NCBI GenBank assembly: GCA_001603455.1
Contig: LUZA01000009.1
Location: 9,971 to 42,281 of the forward strand
Length of the DNA: 32,311 bases
Source of the DNA: Bacteroidales bacterium Bact_09
GTDB taxonomy: Bacteria; Bacteroidota; Bacteroidia; Bacteroidales; UBA932
Direction: 5' to 3'
Shown: positions 1-8,406 of the stretch, in pieces
Numbering within the stretch: position 1 is the stretch's first letter
How the letters are laid out: each line of letters opens with the position of its first letter
Position numbers and translations under genes: made by a program
The notes under the pieces: generated by a model
Seen by the model: the letters and a program-made list of their open reading frames with translations, nothing else
Told to the model about the DNA's origin: nothing
The model's database searches: none

Positions 1-58
1 TTGGTAGAGCATCAGCCTTCCAAGCTGAGGGTCGCGAGTTCGAACCTCGTCTTCCGCT
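1..58 (+). tRNA. tRNA-Gly(TCC), 5' end cut off by window edge
   Basis: The sequence shows a D-arm remnant, an anticodon stem TCAGC/GCTGA closing the loop CTTCCAA with anticodon TCC, a T-arm with GTTCGAA, and the 3' acceptor strand CTTCCGC with discriminator T. No 3' CCA is encoded. About 15 nt of the 5' end lie outside the window. It is 15 nt upstream of a tRNA-Thr and then tuf, the usual tRNA-tuf transcription unit in Bacteroidales. Confidence 0.93.
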
Positions 59-73
59 CAAAATGCGCCAAAA

Positions 74-145
74 GCCAGTGTAGCTCAGGGGTAGAGCGCT
101 TCCTTGGTAAGGAAGAGGTCATGAGTTCAAATCTCATCACCGGCT
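74..145 (+). tRNA. tRNA-Thr(GGT)
   Basis: This is a complete 72-nt cloverleaf. The anticodon stem CTTCC/GGAAG closes the loop TTGGTAA with anticodon GGT, which reads ACC and ACU threonine codons. The D-stem GCTC/GAGC and T-stem ATGAG/CTCAT pair perfectly. The acceptor stem GCCAGTG/CACCGGC has one mismatch, A77 opposite C141 (tRNA positions 4 and 69), where a G-C pair would be expected. The discriminator is T and no CCA is encoded. It lies 36 nt before the tuf start and is probably co-transcribed with it. Confidence 0.95.
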
Positions 146-181
146 CAAATTAACATTATCGAGTTATTAAATTATTAAGTT

Positions 182-1369
182 ATGGCAAAAGAAACCTTTA
201 AAAGGGATAAACCCCACGTTAACATCGGAACCATCGGTCACGTTGACCATGGCAAAACCACACTGACAGCCGCCATCACCCAGGTCCTGGCAAAAAAAGG
301 TCTGTCCGTAATACGTTCATTTGACTCCATTGATAACGCTCCTGAAGAAAAAGAACGCGGTATCACCATCAATACCTCACACGTAGAGTACCAAACAGCA
401 AATCGTCACTATGCACACGTTGACTGTCCGGGACACGCCGACTACGTTAAGAACATGGTAACAGGTGCTGCCCAGATGGACGGTTCCATTCTGGTTGTTG
501 CCGCTACCGACGGCCCCATGCCCCAGACCAATGAACACGTATTGCTGGCCCGCCAGGTGAACGTTCCCAAGATCGTGGTTTTCCTGAACAAATGTGATAT
601 GGTTGATGATCCCGAGATGCTTGACCTGGTTGAACTGGAAGTTCGTGATTTGTTGTCAAAATATAATTTTGACGGTGACAACGCTCCTGTGATCCGTGGT
701 TCCGCTCTGGGAGCCCTGAACGGAGAAGCTCAATGGGAAGAAAAGGTCATGGAACTGATGGATGTTGTCGACACCTATATTCCTGTCCCCATGCGTGACA
801 ATGAGAAACCTTTCATTATGCCTGTAGAGGACATTTTTTCCATAACCGGTCGTGGCACCGTTGCTACCGGGCGTATTGAAACGGGACTAATCAAAACCGG
901 TGAACAGGTTGAAATCGTTGGCCTTGGTGAAAAACCCAAGACAAGCGTTGTTACCGGTGTTGAAATGTTCCGTAAAATCCTTGACAGGGGTGAAGCAGGT
1001 GACAACGTGGGACTGCTGCTCCGCGGAATTGACAAGAAAGAAGTAAAACGCGGCCAGGTAATTTGCCGTCCGGGAACCATTACCCCTCACAAGAAATTTT
1101 CGGCAGAGATCTACGTACTGAAGAAAGACGAAGGCGGACGCCACACTCCTTTCCACAATAAATACCGTCCCCAGTTCTTTCTCCGTACACTGGACGTTAC
1201 CGGAGAAGTACATCTGCCCGAAGGAGTGGACATGGTAATGCCGGGTGATAACGTCTCCATCAATGTGGAACTGATCTACCCCGTAGCTCTTAACGAAGGG
1301 CTCCGTTTTGCCATCCGTGAAGGAGGCCGCACCGTGGGTGCCGGTCAGATCACAAAGATTGGTGACTGA
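182..1369 (+). CDS. tuf: Elongation factor Tu
   Basis: EF-Tu is the GTPase that delivers aminoacyl-tRNA to the ribosomal A site in the cytoplasm. The 395-residue length is normal for the family. The GTP-binding motifs are intact: G1 GHVDHGKT at residues 19-26, switch I RGITI at about 59-63, G3 DCPGH at 81-85, G4 NKCD at 136-139 and G5 SAL at 174-176. Domains 2 and 3 follow, ending in the conserved region [13 protein letters not shown]. The ATG at 182 gives the canonical MAKETF start. There is no Shine-Dalgarno sequence upstream, only AT-rich DNA. The gene follows tRNA-Gly and tRNA-Thr and precedes tRNA-Trp and secE, the standard Bacteroidales arrangement. I see no sign of a second tuf copy in the window. 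Confidence 0.99.
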   Translation: MAKETFKRDKPHVNIGTIGHVDHGKTTLTAAITQVLAKKGLSVIRSFDSIDNAPEEKERGITINTSHVEYQTANRHYAHVDCPGHADYVKNMVTGAAQMDGSILVVAATDGPMPQTNEHVLLARQVNVPKIVVFLNKCDMVDDPEMLDLVELEVRDLLSKYNFDGDNAPVIRGSALGALNGEAQWEEKVMELMDVVDTYIPVPMRDNEKPFIMPVEDIFSITGRGTVATGRIETGLIKTGEQVEIVGLGEKPKTSVVTGVEMFRKILDRGEAGDNVGLLLRGIDKKEVKRGQVICRPGTITPHKKFSAEIYVLKKDEGGRHTPFHNKYRPQFFLRTLDVTGEVHLPEGVDMVMPGDNVSINVELIYPVALNEGLRFAIREGGRTVGAGQITKIGD

Positions 1370-1392
1370 TCTCCACGGAATAACTGAATACT

Positions 1393-1428
1393 CACAGGTT
1401 TGGCCGGTTATACATAGCCTGACCTGTG
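1393..1428 (+). other. Stem-loop in the tuf to tRNA-Trp spacer
   Basis: A 7-bp stem, CACAGGT (1393-1399) with ACCTGTG (1422-1428), encloses a short inner GGC/GCC pairing (1402-1404 and 1417-1419). No T-tract follows, so it does not look like a terminator. It ends 6 nt before tRNA-Trp, so it could help process the tRNA from the tuf transcript. That role is inference. Confidence 0.45.
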
Positions 1429-1434
1429 TCTGAG

Positions 1435-1505
1435 AGGGGCATAGTTTAAGGGTAGAATAGCGGTCTCCAAAACCGTTGATGGGCGTTCGAATCGCTCTGC
1501 CCCTG
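1435..1505 (+). tRNA. tRNA-Trp(CCA)
   Basis: This is a complete 71-nt cloverleaf. The acceptor stem AGGGGCA/TGCCCCT is fully paired and the discriminator is G, as expected for bacterial tRNA-Trp. The anticodon loop CTCCAAA carries anticodon CCA. The D-stem GTTT/GAAT is weak, with two G-T pairs. No 3' CCA is encoded. It sits between tuf and secE, as in other Bacteroidales. Confidence 0.95.
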
Positions 1506-1508
1506 CAG

Positions 1509-1532
1509 ATACCGGACGTTACGGTCCTGTAT
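1509..1532 (+). other. Hairpin just downstream of tRNA-Trp
   Basis: ATAC and GGAC (1509-1512 and 1514-1517) pair with GTCC and GTAT (1524-1527 and 1529-1532) around one C/T mismatch and a 6-nt loop. The tract after it (TTATAACC) is a poor terminator tail. It may define the 3' end of tRNA-Trp or be part of the secE leader. Confidence 0.4.
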
Positions 1533-1542
1533 TTATAACCTC

Positions 1543-1577
1543 AACAACGGGAGAAGCTTCCATCTCTACGTGTTGTT
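1543..1577 (+). other. Hairpin in the secE leader
   Basis: Outer arms AACAAC (1543-1548) and GTTGTT (1572-1577) pair, with an inner GAGA (1551-1554) and TCTC (1563-1566) pairing. It ends 12 nt before the secE ATG at 1590, close enough to influence initiation or to be a processing site. No protein or ligand can be assigned from sequence alone. Confidence 0.4.
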
Positions 1578-1589
1578 AATAAACAAACA

Positions 1590-1784
1590 ATGAGCAAAAT
1601 CGGAATGTATTTCAAAGACTCCTACAGTGAGCTTGTTCACAAAGTGAGCTGGCCTACCTGGGGTCAACTGCAGAACAGTGCTATAATTGTGATGGTTGCA
1701 TCTGTCATCATTGCCATAGTCATTTTTGCAATGGATTTTACATTTAGGAATCTGATGGAGTTTCTCTACAAGGCTTTGTACTAA
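1590..1784 (+). CDS. secE: Preprotein translocase subunit SecE
   Basis: SecE is the small essential subunit of the SecYEG protein-conducting channel in the inner membrane. At 64 residues it is the short, single-span form usual outside the gammaproteobacteria. The conserved cytoplasmic amphipathic helix is visible as ELVHKVSWPTW (about residues 14-24). One hydrophobic transmembrane helix follows at about residues 31-50. The start at 1590 fits the family N-terminus. It is followed after 13 nt by nusG, a conserved secE-nusG pairing in bacteria. Confidence 0.96.
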   Translation: MSKIGMYFKDSYSELVHKVSWPTWGQLQNSAIIVMVASVIIAIVIFAMDFTFRNLMEFLYKALY

Positions 1785-1797
1785 ATACTATAGGGAA

Positions 1798-2346
1798 ATG
1801 ACAGAAGTTACCAAAAAATGGTACGTTATTAGAGCGGCCGGAGGTAAAGAAAAAAAAGCCCGAGAATACATAGAGAGAGAGGTGAAACGTCTTCATCTTG
1901 AAGAATATGTGTCCCAAGTGCTTATCCCTACCGAAAAAATTTACCAAGTAAAAAATGGCAAAAAGATCAGTAAGGAGCGTATCTTCTATCCGGGTTACAT
2001 TCTGATTGAAGTCGCGCTTACGCCGGAAATTCAGCACCTTATCACCAGCATCCCCCATGTATCGGGTTTTCTGGGATCTGTCAAGGGAGGGGACCCTGTT
2101 CCTGTCCGCATGGCAGAGATCAACAGGATCCTGGGTCGGGTGGATGAACAGGCTGAAAGGGAAGAGGAAAACATCACGCCCTACCTTGTCGGAGAGGCTG
2201 TCAAGGTAATTGATGGACCATTCAACGGATTCAACGGAACCGTTGAAGAAATCCTGGAAGACAAGAAAAAATTGAAAGTGATGGTTAAGATCTTCGGCAG
2301 AAAGACCTTGCTGGAGCTCGGCTTTGTTCAGGTTGAAAAAGAATAA
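1798..2346 (+). CDS. nusG: Transcription termination/antitermination factor NusG
   Basis: NusG binds RNA polymerase and links it to Rho or to the leading ribosome. The 182-residue protein has the N-terminal NGN domain, with WYVIRAAGGKEKKAREYIE near residues 9-27 and FYPGYILIEV further on. The C-terminal KOW domain begins at about residue 132 (GEAVKVIDGPFNGFNGTVEE). Length and domain order are those of ordinary housekeeping NusG rather than the specialised UpxY/LoaP paralogues that control capsule loci in Bacteroidales. Its place between secE and rplK supports this. There are 13-nt gaps on both sides. Confidence 0.97.
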   Translation: MTEVTKKWYVIRAAGGKEKKAREYIEREVKRLHLEEYVSQVLIPTEKIYQVKNGKKISKERIFYPGYILIEVALTPEIQHLITSIPHVSGFLGSVKGGDPVPVRMAEINRILGRVDEQAEREEENITPYLVGEAVKVIDGPFNGFNGTVEEILEDKKKLKVMVKIFGRKTLLELGFVQVEKE

Positions 2347-2359
2347 ATAATCAATCATT

Positions 2360-2806
2360 ATGGCTAAAGAAATTGCCGGATTAATCAAATTACAGATTAA
2401 AGGCGGTGCTGCCAACCCTTCGCCCCCGGTCGGACCGGCACTGGGTTCCAAGGGTGTGAACATAATGGAGTTCTGTAAAAAATTCAATGCGCAGACACAG
2501 GACCGGGCTGGCAAAGTCCTACCGGTTATCATTACCGTTTACAGCGATAAATCGTTTTCGTTTATCGTTAAACAGCCGCCTATCGCTGTACAATTAAAAG
2601 AGGCTGCAAAGATTACGAGTGGTTCAGCCGAACCCAACCGCGATAAAGTAGCTTCTGTAACCTGGGATCAGGTCCGTGCCATAGCTGAAGACAAGTTGCA
2701 GGATATGAATGCCTTCACCCTGAAATCAGCTATGAGTATGGTGGCCGGTACTGCACGCAGTATGGGTATCACCGTTAGCGGAAAATTCCCGGAAGATGTT
2801 AATTAA
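2360..2806 (+). CDS. rplK: 50S ribosomal protein L11
   Basis: L11 forms part of the GTPase-associated centre of the large subunit, binding 23S rRNA with L10 and L12. The 148-residue product has the diagnostic N-terminal signature [14 protein letters not shown] (about residues 22-35), the proline-rich N-domain and an rRNA-binding C-domain. Start and length match the family. The gene begins 13 nt after nusG and is followed 14 nt later by rplA. There is no room for a long L1-binding leader directly before it. Confidence 0.98.
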   Translation: MAKEIAGLIKLQIKGGAANPSPPVGPALGSKGVNIMEFCKKFNAQTQDRAGKVLPVIITVYSDKSFSFIVKQPPIAVQLKEAAKITSGSAEPNRDKVASVTWDQVRAIAEDKLQDMNAFTLKSAMSMVAGTARSMGITVSGKFPEDVN

Positions 2807-2820
2807 ACTTCTATGTAGAA

Positions 2821-3522
2821 ATGAGTAAACTGACGAAAAATCAAAAAATAGTATACGCCAGGGTTGACTCGGACAGGCAATACAGATTGTCAGAGGCCTG
2901 TGAACTGCTCGGCCAAACCAGCTTCACAAAATTCGATGCTTCGGTAGACATTGCTGTACGTCTAAACGTTGACCCCCGCAAGGCAAACCAGATGGTTCGC
3001 GGCGTTGTAACTCTTCCGCATGGAACAGGAAAGCAGGTACGTGTCCTGGTTCTCTGTACTCCCGACAAGGAGGAAGAGGCCAAGGCGTCGGGTGCCGACC
3101 ACGTAGGACTGGACGAGTACATTGAAAAGATCAAGGGGGGATGGACAGATGTGGATGTTATCATTTGTACTCCTTCGGTGATGGCAAAGATAGGTCCCAT
3201 TGGCCGTATCCTTGGTCCCCGCGGGCTTATGCCCAACCCCAAAACGGGAACCGTAACCATGGAGGTTGGAAAAGCCGTTAAAGAGGTTAAAGCCGGGAAG
3301 ATAGACTTCAAGGTGGACAAGACCGGTATCATCCATGCATCTATAGGAAAAGTATCATTTGATGCTGGTAAGCTCCAGGAAAATGCCCAGGAGTTCCTCA
3401 ATACTGTCATCAAATTGAAACCACAGGCCCTTAAGGGGACATATATCAAAAGTATATACATGTCCACAACCATGGGCCCCAGTCTTCCTATTGATATAAA
3501 ATCAGGTACAGCTGCAGAATAA
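2821..3522 (+). CDS. rplA: 50S ribosomal protein L1
   Basis: L1 makes up the mobile L1 stalk that helps release E-site tRNA. In many bacteria it also represses the translation of its own mRNA. The 233-residue protein carries the L1 signature [15 protein letters not shown] at about residues 131-145, and the two-domain arrangement is of normal length. The start at 2821 gives MSKLTKNQK. It lies 14 nt after rplK and ends 12 nt before the rplJ ATG. Confidence 0.98.
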   Translation: MSKLTKNQKIVYARVDSDRQYRLSEACELLGQTSFTKFDASVDIAVRLNVDPRKANQMVRGVVTLPHGTGKQVRVLVLCTPDKEEEAKASGADHVGLDEYIEKIKGGWTDVDVIICTPSVMAKIGPIGRILGPRGLMPNPKTGTVTMEVGKAVKEVKAGKIDFKVDKTGIIHASIGKVSFDAGKLQENAQEFLNTVIKLKPQALKGTYIKSIYMSTTMGPSLPIDIKSGTAAE

Positions 3523-3534
3523 GAATTGTGTATT

Positions 3535-4056
3535 ATGAAGAAAGAACAAAAAGGACAAATAATTGAAGGTTTGGCAGATCAGCTGAAAGCAACTCCTGAT
3601 TTCTATGTTGTAGACATTGATGGACTGAATGCCGAGAAAACCTCCCGACTCCGTCGCGAATGTTTTGCCCAGAACATCAAACTTGTTGTTGTCAAGAACA
3701 CCCTGCTCAAACGTACGTTGGAACAAGCGGGTATTGAGGAAATGAAACTGCTTTTCCCCATCCTTGAAGGTTCCACAGCTGTAATGTTCACTGAAAATGT
3801 CAATGCTCCGGCCAGATTGATCAAATTATTCGGCCAGGAGAACGGGAAACCCGTTCTCAAAGGTGCCTTGATTCAGGAATGTGCCTATATAGGAGAAGAT
3901 CAACTGGAGAATCTAATCAATATCAAATCCCGTGAAGAACTCATTGGAGATATTGCAGGTCTGATCCTGTCCCCTGCCCAAAGACTTCTATCGGCTGTCG
4001 AAGCAGCCGGAAGCAACATGGCCGGTATTGTAAAAACCCTGGCCGAGCGTGAATAA
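3535..4056 (+). CDS. rplJ: 50S ribosomal protein L10
   Basis: L10 is the base of the ribosomal stalk. Its N-domain binds 23S rRNA, and its C-terminal helix holds the L7/L12 dimers. The ATG at 3535 gives a 173-residue protein starting MKKEQKG, normal for the family. An in-frame TTG at 3526 would add only three residues and is less likely. The conserved stretch VVVKNTLLKRTLEQAG is near residues 51-66, and the C-terminal stalk helix is rich in Leu, Ala and Glu. Only 12 nt separate it from rplA, so the long L10-binding leader known from enterobacteria is absent here. Confidence 0.97.
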   Translation: MKKEQKGQIIEGLADQLKATPDFYVVDIDGLNAEKTSRLRRECFAQNIKLVVVKNTLLKRTLEQAGIEEMKLLFPILEGSTAVMFTENVNAPARLIKLFGQENGKPVLKGALIQECAYIGEDQLENLINIKSREELIGDIAGLILSPAQRLLSAVEAAGSNMAGIVKTLAERE

Positions 4057-4095
4057 TCATTTAACAGGTAAAATATAATTTTAATCATAAAAATC

Positions 4096-4473
4096 ATGGC
4101 AGAATTGAAACAAATGGCAGAAGCCATTGCTAATCTCACCATTAAAGAAGCTATTGAATTAGCCAACATCCTCAAGGACGAATACGGAATTGAACCCGCA
4201 GCCACCGCAGTTGCCGTCGCAGCCGCTCCCGGAGCCGCCGGACCTGCTGCCGAAGCTGAACAAACTCAATTTGACGTTATACTTACTTCCGCCGGACAGG
4301 CCAAACTACAGGTTATCAAGGTGGTCAAAGACATTACAGGTCTGGGACTGAAAGAAGCCAAAGATCTTGTTGACGGAGCACCCAAGGCCCTGAAGGAAAA
4401 AGCCAGCAAAGCCGAAGCCGAACAAATCAAATCACAAATTGAAGAAGCCGGCGGAGAAGTTGAAATTAAATAG
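4096..4473 (+). CDS. rplL: 50S ribosomal protein L7/L12
   Basis: L7/L12 is the multi-copy stalk protein that recruits and activates the translational GTPases. The 125-residue chain shows an N-terminal dimerisation domain (about 1-32), a flexible Ala/Pro-rich hinge (about 33-55, with [17 protein letters not shown]) and a C-terminal factor-binding domain (about 56-125) with [20 protein letters not shown]. The stop is followed by two hairpins before rpoB, a place where transcription is partly attenuated in well-studied bacteria. Confidence 0.98.
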   Translation: MAELKQMAEAIANLTIKEAIELANILKDEYGIEPAATAVAVAAAPGAAGPAAEAEQTQFDVILTSAGQAKLQVIKVVKDITGLGLKEAKDLVDGAPKALKEKASKAEAEQIKSQIEEAGGEVEIK

Positions 4474-4479
4474 ACTCAC

Positions 4480-4498
4480 TTCCCGTATGAATCGGGAA
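4480..4498 (+). other. Small hairpin after rplL
   Basis: TTCCCG (4480-4485) pairs with CGGGAA (4493-4498) around a 7-nt loop, 6 nt after the rplL stop. It is the first of two stem-loops in the rplL-rpoB spacer and may be a processing or stability element. Confidence 0.45.
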
Positions 4499-4508
4499 CG
4501 GTACCAGG

Positions 4509-4540
4509 TTTAGGACCCCCGAGGGGTTCTAAGCCTTTTT
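4509..4540 (+). terminator. rplL-rpoB attenuator-like hairpin with T-tract
   Basis: An 11-bp stem, TTTAGGACCCC (4509-4519) with GGGGTTCTAAG (4523-4533), contains two G-T pairs, has a CGA triloop, and is followed by CC and five T (4536-4540). This has the shape of an intrinsic terminator. Because rpoB starts 37 nt later without a recognisable promoter, partial readthrough (attenuation) is more likely than full termination. An attenuator at this junction is known in E. coli; its use here is inferred. Confidence 0.65.
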
Positions 4541-4577
4541 GTCGTTAAAATGTTTATTTTCAACTAATCCTTAGATA

Positions 4578-7500
4578 ATGCCTCAAAAAGCAAATAATCA
4601 GCGAATTAATTTCGCAAAATCAAAAACCCTCCTGGATCATCCCGATTTTCTGGAGGTACAATTGAAATCATTCCAGGATTTCTTTCAGTTGGAGACAACA
4701 CCGGAAAACCGGAAAAATGAAGGATTGTTCAAGGTATTTCAGGAAAATTTCCCCATAACCGATACCCGTAACAACTTTGTACTTGAATTCATTGATTATT
4801 TCATCGATCCGCCCCGTTACTCCATTGAAGAATGCCTGGACAGGGGGCTGACTTACAGTGTACCCCTCAAGGCAAAGCTTAAGCTCTACTGTACCGATCC
4901 CGAGCACGAGGATTTTGACACGGTCATACAGGATGTCTATCTGGGAACCATTCCCTATATGACACCCAGGGGGACCTTTGTCATAAACGGGTCAGAACGC
5001 ATCGTTGTCTCGCAGCTCCACCGCTCTCCCGGTGTATTCTTCGGACAGAGTATCCATACCAACGGCACAAAGCTTTATTCGGCACGTATCATACCTTTCA
5101 AGGGTTCCTGGATCGAATTCGCCACAGACATCAATAATGTGATGTATGCGTATATTGACAGGAAAAAGAAATTACCCGTCACCACCCTGCTACGTGCCAT
5201 TGGATTTGAAAGTGATAAGGACATCCTTGAGATCTTCGGGCTCGCCAATGAGATCAAAGTGACCAAGACCAACCTGAAAAAAAATCTGGGCAGACAACTG
5301 GCCGCCCGTGTACTGAAATCCTGGATTGAGGACTTTGTAGATGAAGATACCGGGGAAGTCGTTTCCATAGAACGTAATGAAATTGTTCTGGACAGAAAGA
5401 CCATCCTGGAAGAGGAGCACATAGAGCTGATCCTGGATTCAGGAGCATCAACCATCCTGCTGCACAAGGAAGATGCCAATATTGGAGATTTCGCGATTAT
5501 CCACAACACCCTGCAAAAGGACCCCTGCAACTCGGCAAAAGAAGCCGTTATTTACATATACAGGCAATTACGCAATTCCGAACCGCCTGACGAAGCAACT
5601 GCTATGGATGTGATAGACAAACTATTCTTCTCATCCAAACGATACGACCTGGGCGATGTGGGACGTTACCGCCTGAATCGCAAACTGAATCTGAATACCC
5701 CGTCAGACATAAAGGTTCTGACAAAGGAAGATATCATTGCCATCATCAACCACCTGATCCAACTGATCAATTCCAAGGCTACGGTAGATGACATAGACCA
5801 TTTGAGCAACCGCCGTATCCGTACTGTCGGGGAACAACTGGCCAACCAGTTTAGCGTAGGCCTCTCCCGCATGGCCCGTACCATCCGGGAAAGAATGAAC
5901 GTACGCGATAACGAGGTATTCACGCCTATTGATCTGATCAACGCCAAGACGTTATCATCTGTGATCAATTCGTTCTTTGGGACATCACAGTTATCCCAGT
6001 TCATGGACCAAACCAACCCGCTGGCCGAAATGACACACAAAAGGCGTCTTTCCGCCCTGGGCCCTGGGGGTCTTTCCAGGGACCGCGCCGGATTTGAGGT
6101 ACGTGACGTGCACTATACGCATTACGGAAGACTTTGCCCTATCGAGACCCCTGAAGGTCCCAACATTGGTCTGATTTCTTCCCTTTGCGTATACGCAAGG
6201 ATCAACGACCTGGGCTTTATCGAGACGCCTTACCGGAAAGTGAACGACGGACAGGTTGATCTGACATCCAAGGGGTATGTATACATGAGCGCCGAGGAAG
6301 AGGAGCAACGCATGGTGGCACAGGCTAACGTGAATTTGGACGATGAGGGGAACATCCTGGATGAAAGGATCAAATGCCGCTATGAAGCAGATTATCCTGT
6401 GGTGACTAAGGAAGAGGTACATCTGATGGACGTGGCTCCTAATCAGATTGCTTCTATCGCCGCTTCGCTCATTCCGTTCCTGGAACATGACGACGCCAAC
6501 AGGGCACTGATGGGATCCAACATGATGCGACAGGCAGTTCCCCTGATCAGACCGGAAGCCCCTATCGTAGGAACAGGTCTGGAAAGTACGGTTGTCCGGG
6601 ACAGCCGCACACAGATCTCGGCCGAAGGAAAGGGAGAAGTAATATTCGTAGATGCCAATGAAATACATATTCGGTATGAAAGAACTGACGACGAGAAATT
6701 TATCAGTTTCAGTCCAGAGGTTACCGTTTACAAGCTCCCCATCTACAGAAAAACAAACCAGAACACATCGGTGAACCTGAAACCAATTGTCAGAAAGGGC
6801 CAAAAAGTAACGCAGGGACAAATCCTTACAGAAGGATATGCCACCCAGAACGGGGAACTTGCCCTGGGTCGCAATCTGAAAGTTGCTTTCATGCCCTGGA
6901 AGGGATACAACTTTGAAGATGCCATTGTTCTTTCGGAGAGAATGCTGCGCGAAGACGTGTTCACCTCTATCCATGTAGACGAATACATCATGGAAGTGCG
7001 TGACACCAAACGCGGTATGGAAGAACTTACAAGCGATATCCCCAATGTTTCGGAAGAAGCGACCAAAAATCTGGACGAGAATGGGATCATCCGTATAGGT
7101 GCCTATGTAGAACCGGGAGATATCCTGATAGGAAAGATCACTCCCAAAGGGGAAAGCGATCCCTCTCCGGAAGAAAAACTCTTGCGGGCAATTTTTGGAG
7201 ACAAAGCCGGCGATGTCAAGGACGCTTCGCTCAAGGCTTCGCCTTCCCTCTACGGAACGGTGATCGATAAACGTCTTTTTTCACGCGTGATGAAAGAGGG
7301 GTCAAAGAAGATCAAGCCCATAGCCAAAATGCAGATACAGCAGGCCGAAGAACATTTCAAAACCCGCTTTGACTCGCTTCTGGACGTATTCCTGGACAAG
7401 CTTGAGGCTTTGCTCAAGGGAAAGACATCTCCGGGTATCGCCGATCTCTACGGAGAAATAATCATCCCAAAAGAAACCCGGTTTACCAGGGAACTTCTCT

Positions 7501-8396
7501 CAGGCATTGTTTACGAAAACATAAACCCCACCAAATGGACCAATGACAAGCATGCCAACACCCAGATCCGCAAACTGATCAATAATTACCTGATTAGCTA
7601 CAAGGAACTGGATGCCGAACTCAAACGAGTTAAATACAGTCTGACCATCGGAGACGAACTGCCCACCGGAATTATGCAGCTCGCCAAGGTTTACATTGCA
7701 AAAAAACGCAAAATCCGCGTTGGGGATAAAATGGCAGGCCGGCATGGAAACAAAGGCATTGTAGCCAAAGTGGTACGCGATGAAGACATGCCTTTCCTGG
7801 ATGACGGATCCATTGTGGACATTGTTCTAAACCCACTGGGGGTACCTTCACGTATGAACCTGGGACAGATCTATGAAACTGTTCTGGGCTGGGCCGGAAG
7901 AGAACTCGGACTATCTTTCTCATCGCCGATCTTTGACGGGGCATCCCTCGAAGAGATAACCGAATTTTCCGAAAAAGCAGGCATCCCTAAATACGGCAAA
8001 ACATTCCTCCGCGACGGAGGAACGGGTGAATATTTTGATCAACCCGCTACCGTGGGAGTTATTTATATGCTCAAGCTTGGTCATATGGTGGATGACAAGA
8101 TGCATGCCCGTTCCATTGGTCCCTATTCACTCATTACCCAGCAACCCCTGGGCGGTAAGGCACAGTTTGGGGGACAGCGTTTTGGGGAAATGGAGGTTTG
8201 GGCACTGGAAGCATTCGGAGCAGCAAACATCCTTCAGGAGATCCTGACTGTCAAATCAGACGACGTGACCGGCCGGTCACGTGCTTACGAAGCCATCGTC
8301 AAAGGGGATACCATGCCCTTACCGGGCATTCCCGAATCTTTGAATGTATTGCTTCATGAATTGCGCGGTCTGGGACTTAGCGTTAACCTGGAATAA
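4578..8396 (+). CDS. rpoB: DNA-directed RNA polymerase subunit beta
   Basis: This is the beta subunit of RNA polymerase, forming one pincer and part of the catalytic centre. The 1272 residues have normal beta architecture. The rifampicin-binding region lies around residues 467-494 ([11 protein letters not shown], then [14 protein letters not shown]). It has D477, H487 and S492 at the positions equivalent to E. coli D516, H526 and S531, so it reads as wild type. The active-site segment [12 protein letters not shown] at about 1049-1060 holds K1051 and K1059, equivalent to E. coli K1065 and K1073. The C-terminus ends [11 protein letters not shown]. The gene lies downstream of the rplL attenuator, and rpoC follows 10 nt after the stop. 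Confidence 0.99.
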   Translation: MPQKANNQRINFAKSKTLLDHPDFLEVQLKSFQDFFQLETTPENRKNEGLFKVFQENFPITDTRNNFVLEFIDYFIDPPRYSIEECLDRGLTYSVPLKAKLKLYCTDPEHEDFDTVIQDVYLGTIPYMTPRGTFVINGSERIVVSQLHRSPGVFFGQSIHTNGTKLYSARIIPFKGSWIEFATDINNVMYAYIDRKKKLPVTTLLRAIGFESDKDILEIFGLANEIKVTKTNLKKNLGRQLAARVLKSWIEDFVDEDTGEVVSIERNEIVLDRKTILEEEHIELILDSGASTILLHKEDANIGDFAIIHNTLQKDPCNSAKEAVIYIYRQLRNSEPPDEATAMDVIDKLFFSSKRYDLGDVGRYRLNRKLNLNTPSDIKVLTKEDIIAIINHLIQLINSKATVDDIDHLSNRRIRTVGEQLANQFSVGLSRMARTIRERMNVRDNEVFTPIDLINAKTLSSVINSFFGTSQLSQFMDQTNPLAEMTHKRRLSALGPGGLSRDRAGFEVRDVHYTHYGRLCPIETPEGPNIGLISSLCVYARINDLGFIETPYRKVNDGQVDLTSKGYVYMSAEEEEQRMVAQANVNLDDEGNILDERIKCRYEADYPVVTKEEVHLMDVAPNQIASIAASLIPFLEHDDANRALMGSNMMRQAVPLIRPEAPIVGTGLESTVVRDSRTQISAEGKGEVIFVDANEIHIRYERTDDEKFISFSPEVTVYKLPIYRKTNQNTSVNLKPIVRKGQKVTQGQILTEGYATQNGELALGRNLKVAFMPWKGYNFEDAIVLSERMLREDVFTSIHVDEYIMEVRDTKRGMEELTSDIPNVSEEATKNLDENGIIRIGAYVEPGDILIGKITPKGESDPSPEEKLLRAIFGDKAGDVKDASLKASPSLYGTVIDKRLFSRVMKEGSKKIKPIAKMQIQQAEEHFKTRFDSLLDVFLDKLEALLKGKTSPGIADLYGEIIIPKETRFTRELLSGIVYENINPTKWTNDKHANTQIRKLINNYLISYKELDAELKRVKYSLTIGDELPTGIMQLAKVYIAKKRKIRVGDKMAGRHGNKGIVAKVVRDEDMPFLDDGSIVDIVLNPLGVPSRMNLGQIYETVLGWAGRELGLSFSSPIFDGASLEEITEFSEKAGIPKYGKTFLRDGGTGEYFDQPATVGVIYMLKLGHMVDDKMHARSIGPYSLITQQPLGGKAQFGGQRFGEMEVWALEAFGAANILQEILTVKSDDVTGRSRAYEAIVKGDTMPLPGIPESLNVLLHELRGLGLSVNLE

Positions 8397-8406
8397 AATT
8401 TGGATT

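Noticed and set aside
1744-2532. 262-codon open frame antisense across secE, nusG and rplK
   Set aside because: It crosses three well-supported genes and gives a Phe-rich, low-similarity product; a chance frame.
2841-3473. 210-codon open frame antisense to rplA
   Set aside because: It is the antisense of conserved ribosomal protein L1 with no signal of its own.
5991-6974. 327-codon open frame antisense to rpoB
   Set aside because: It is a shadow of strongly conserved rpoB coding sequence; its translation resembles no family I know.
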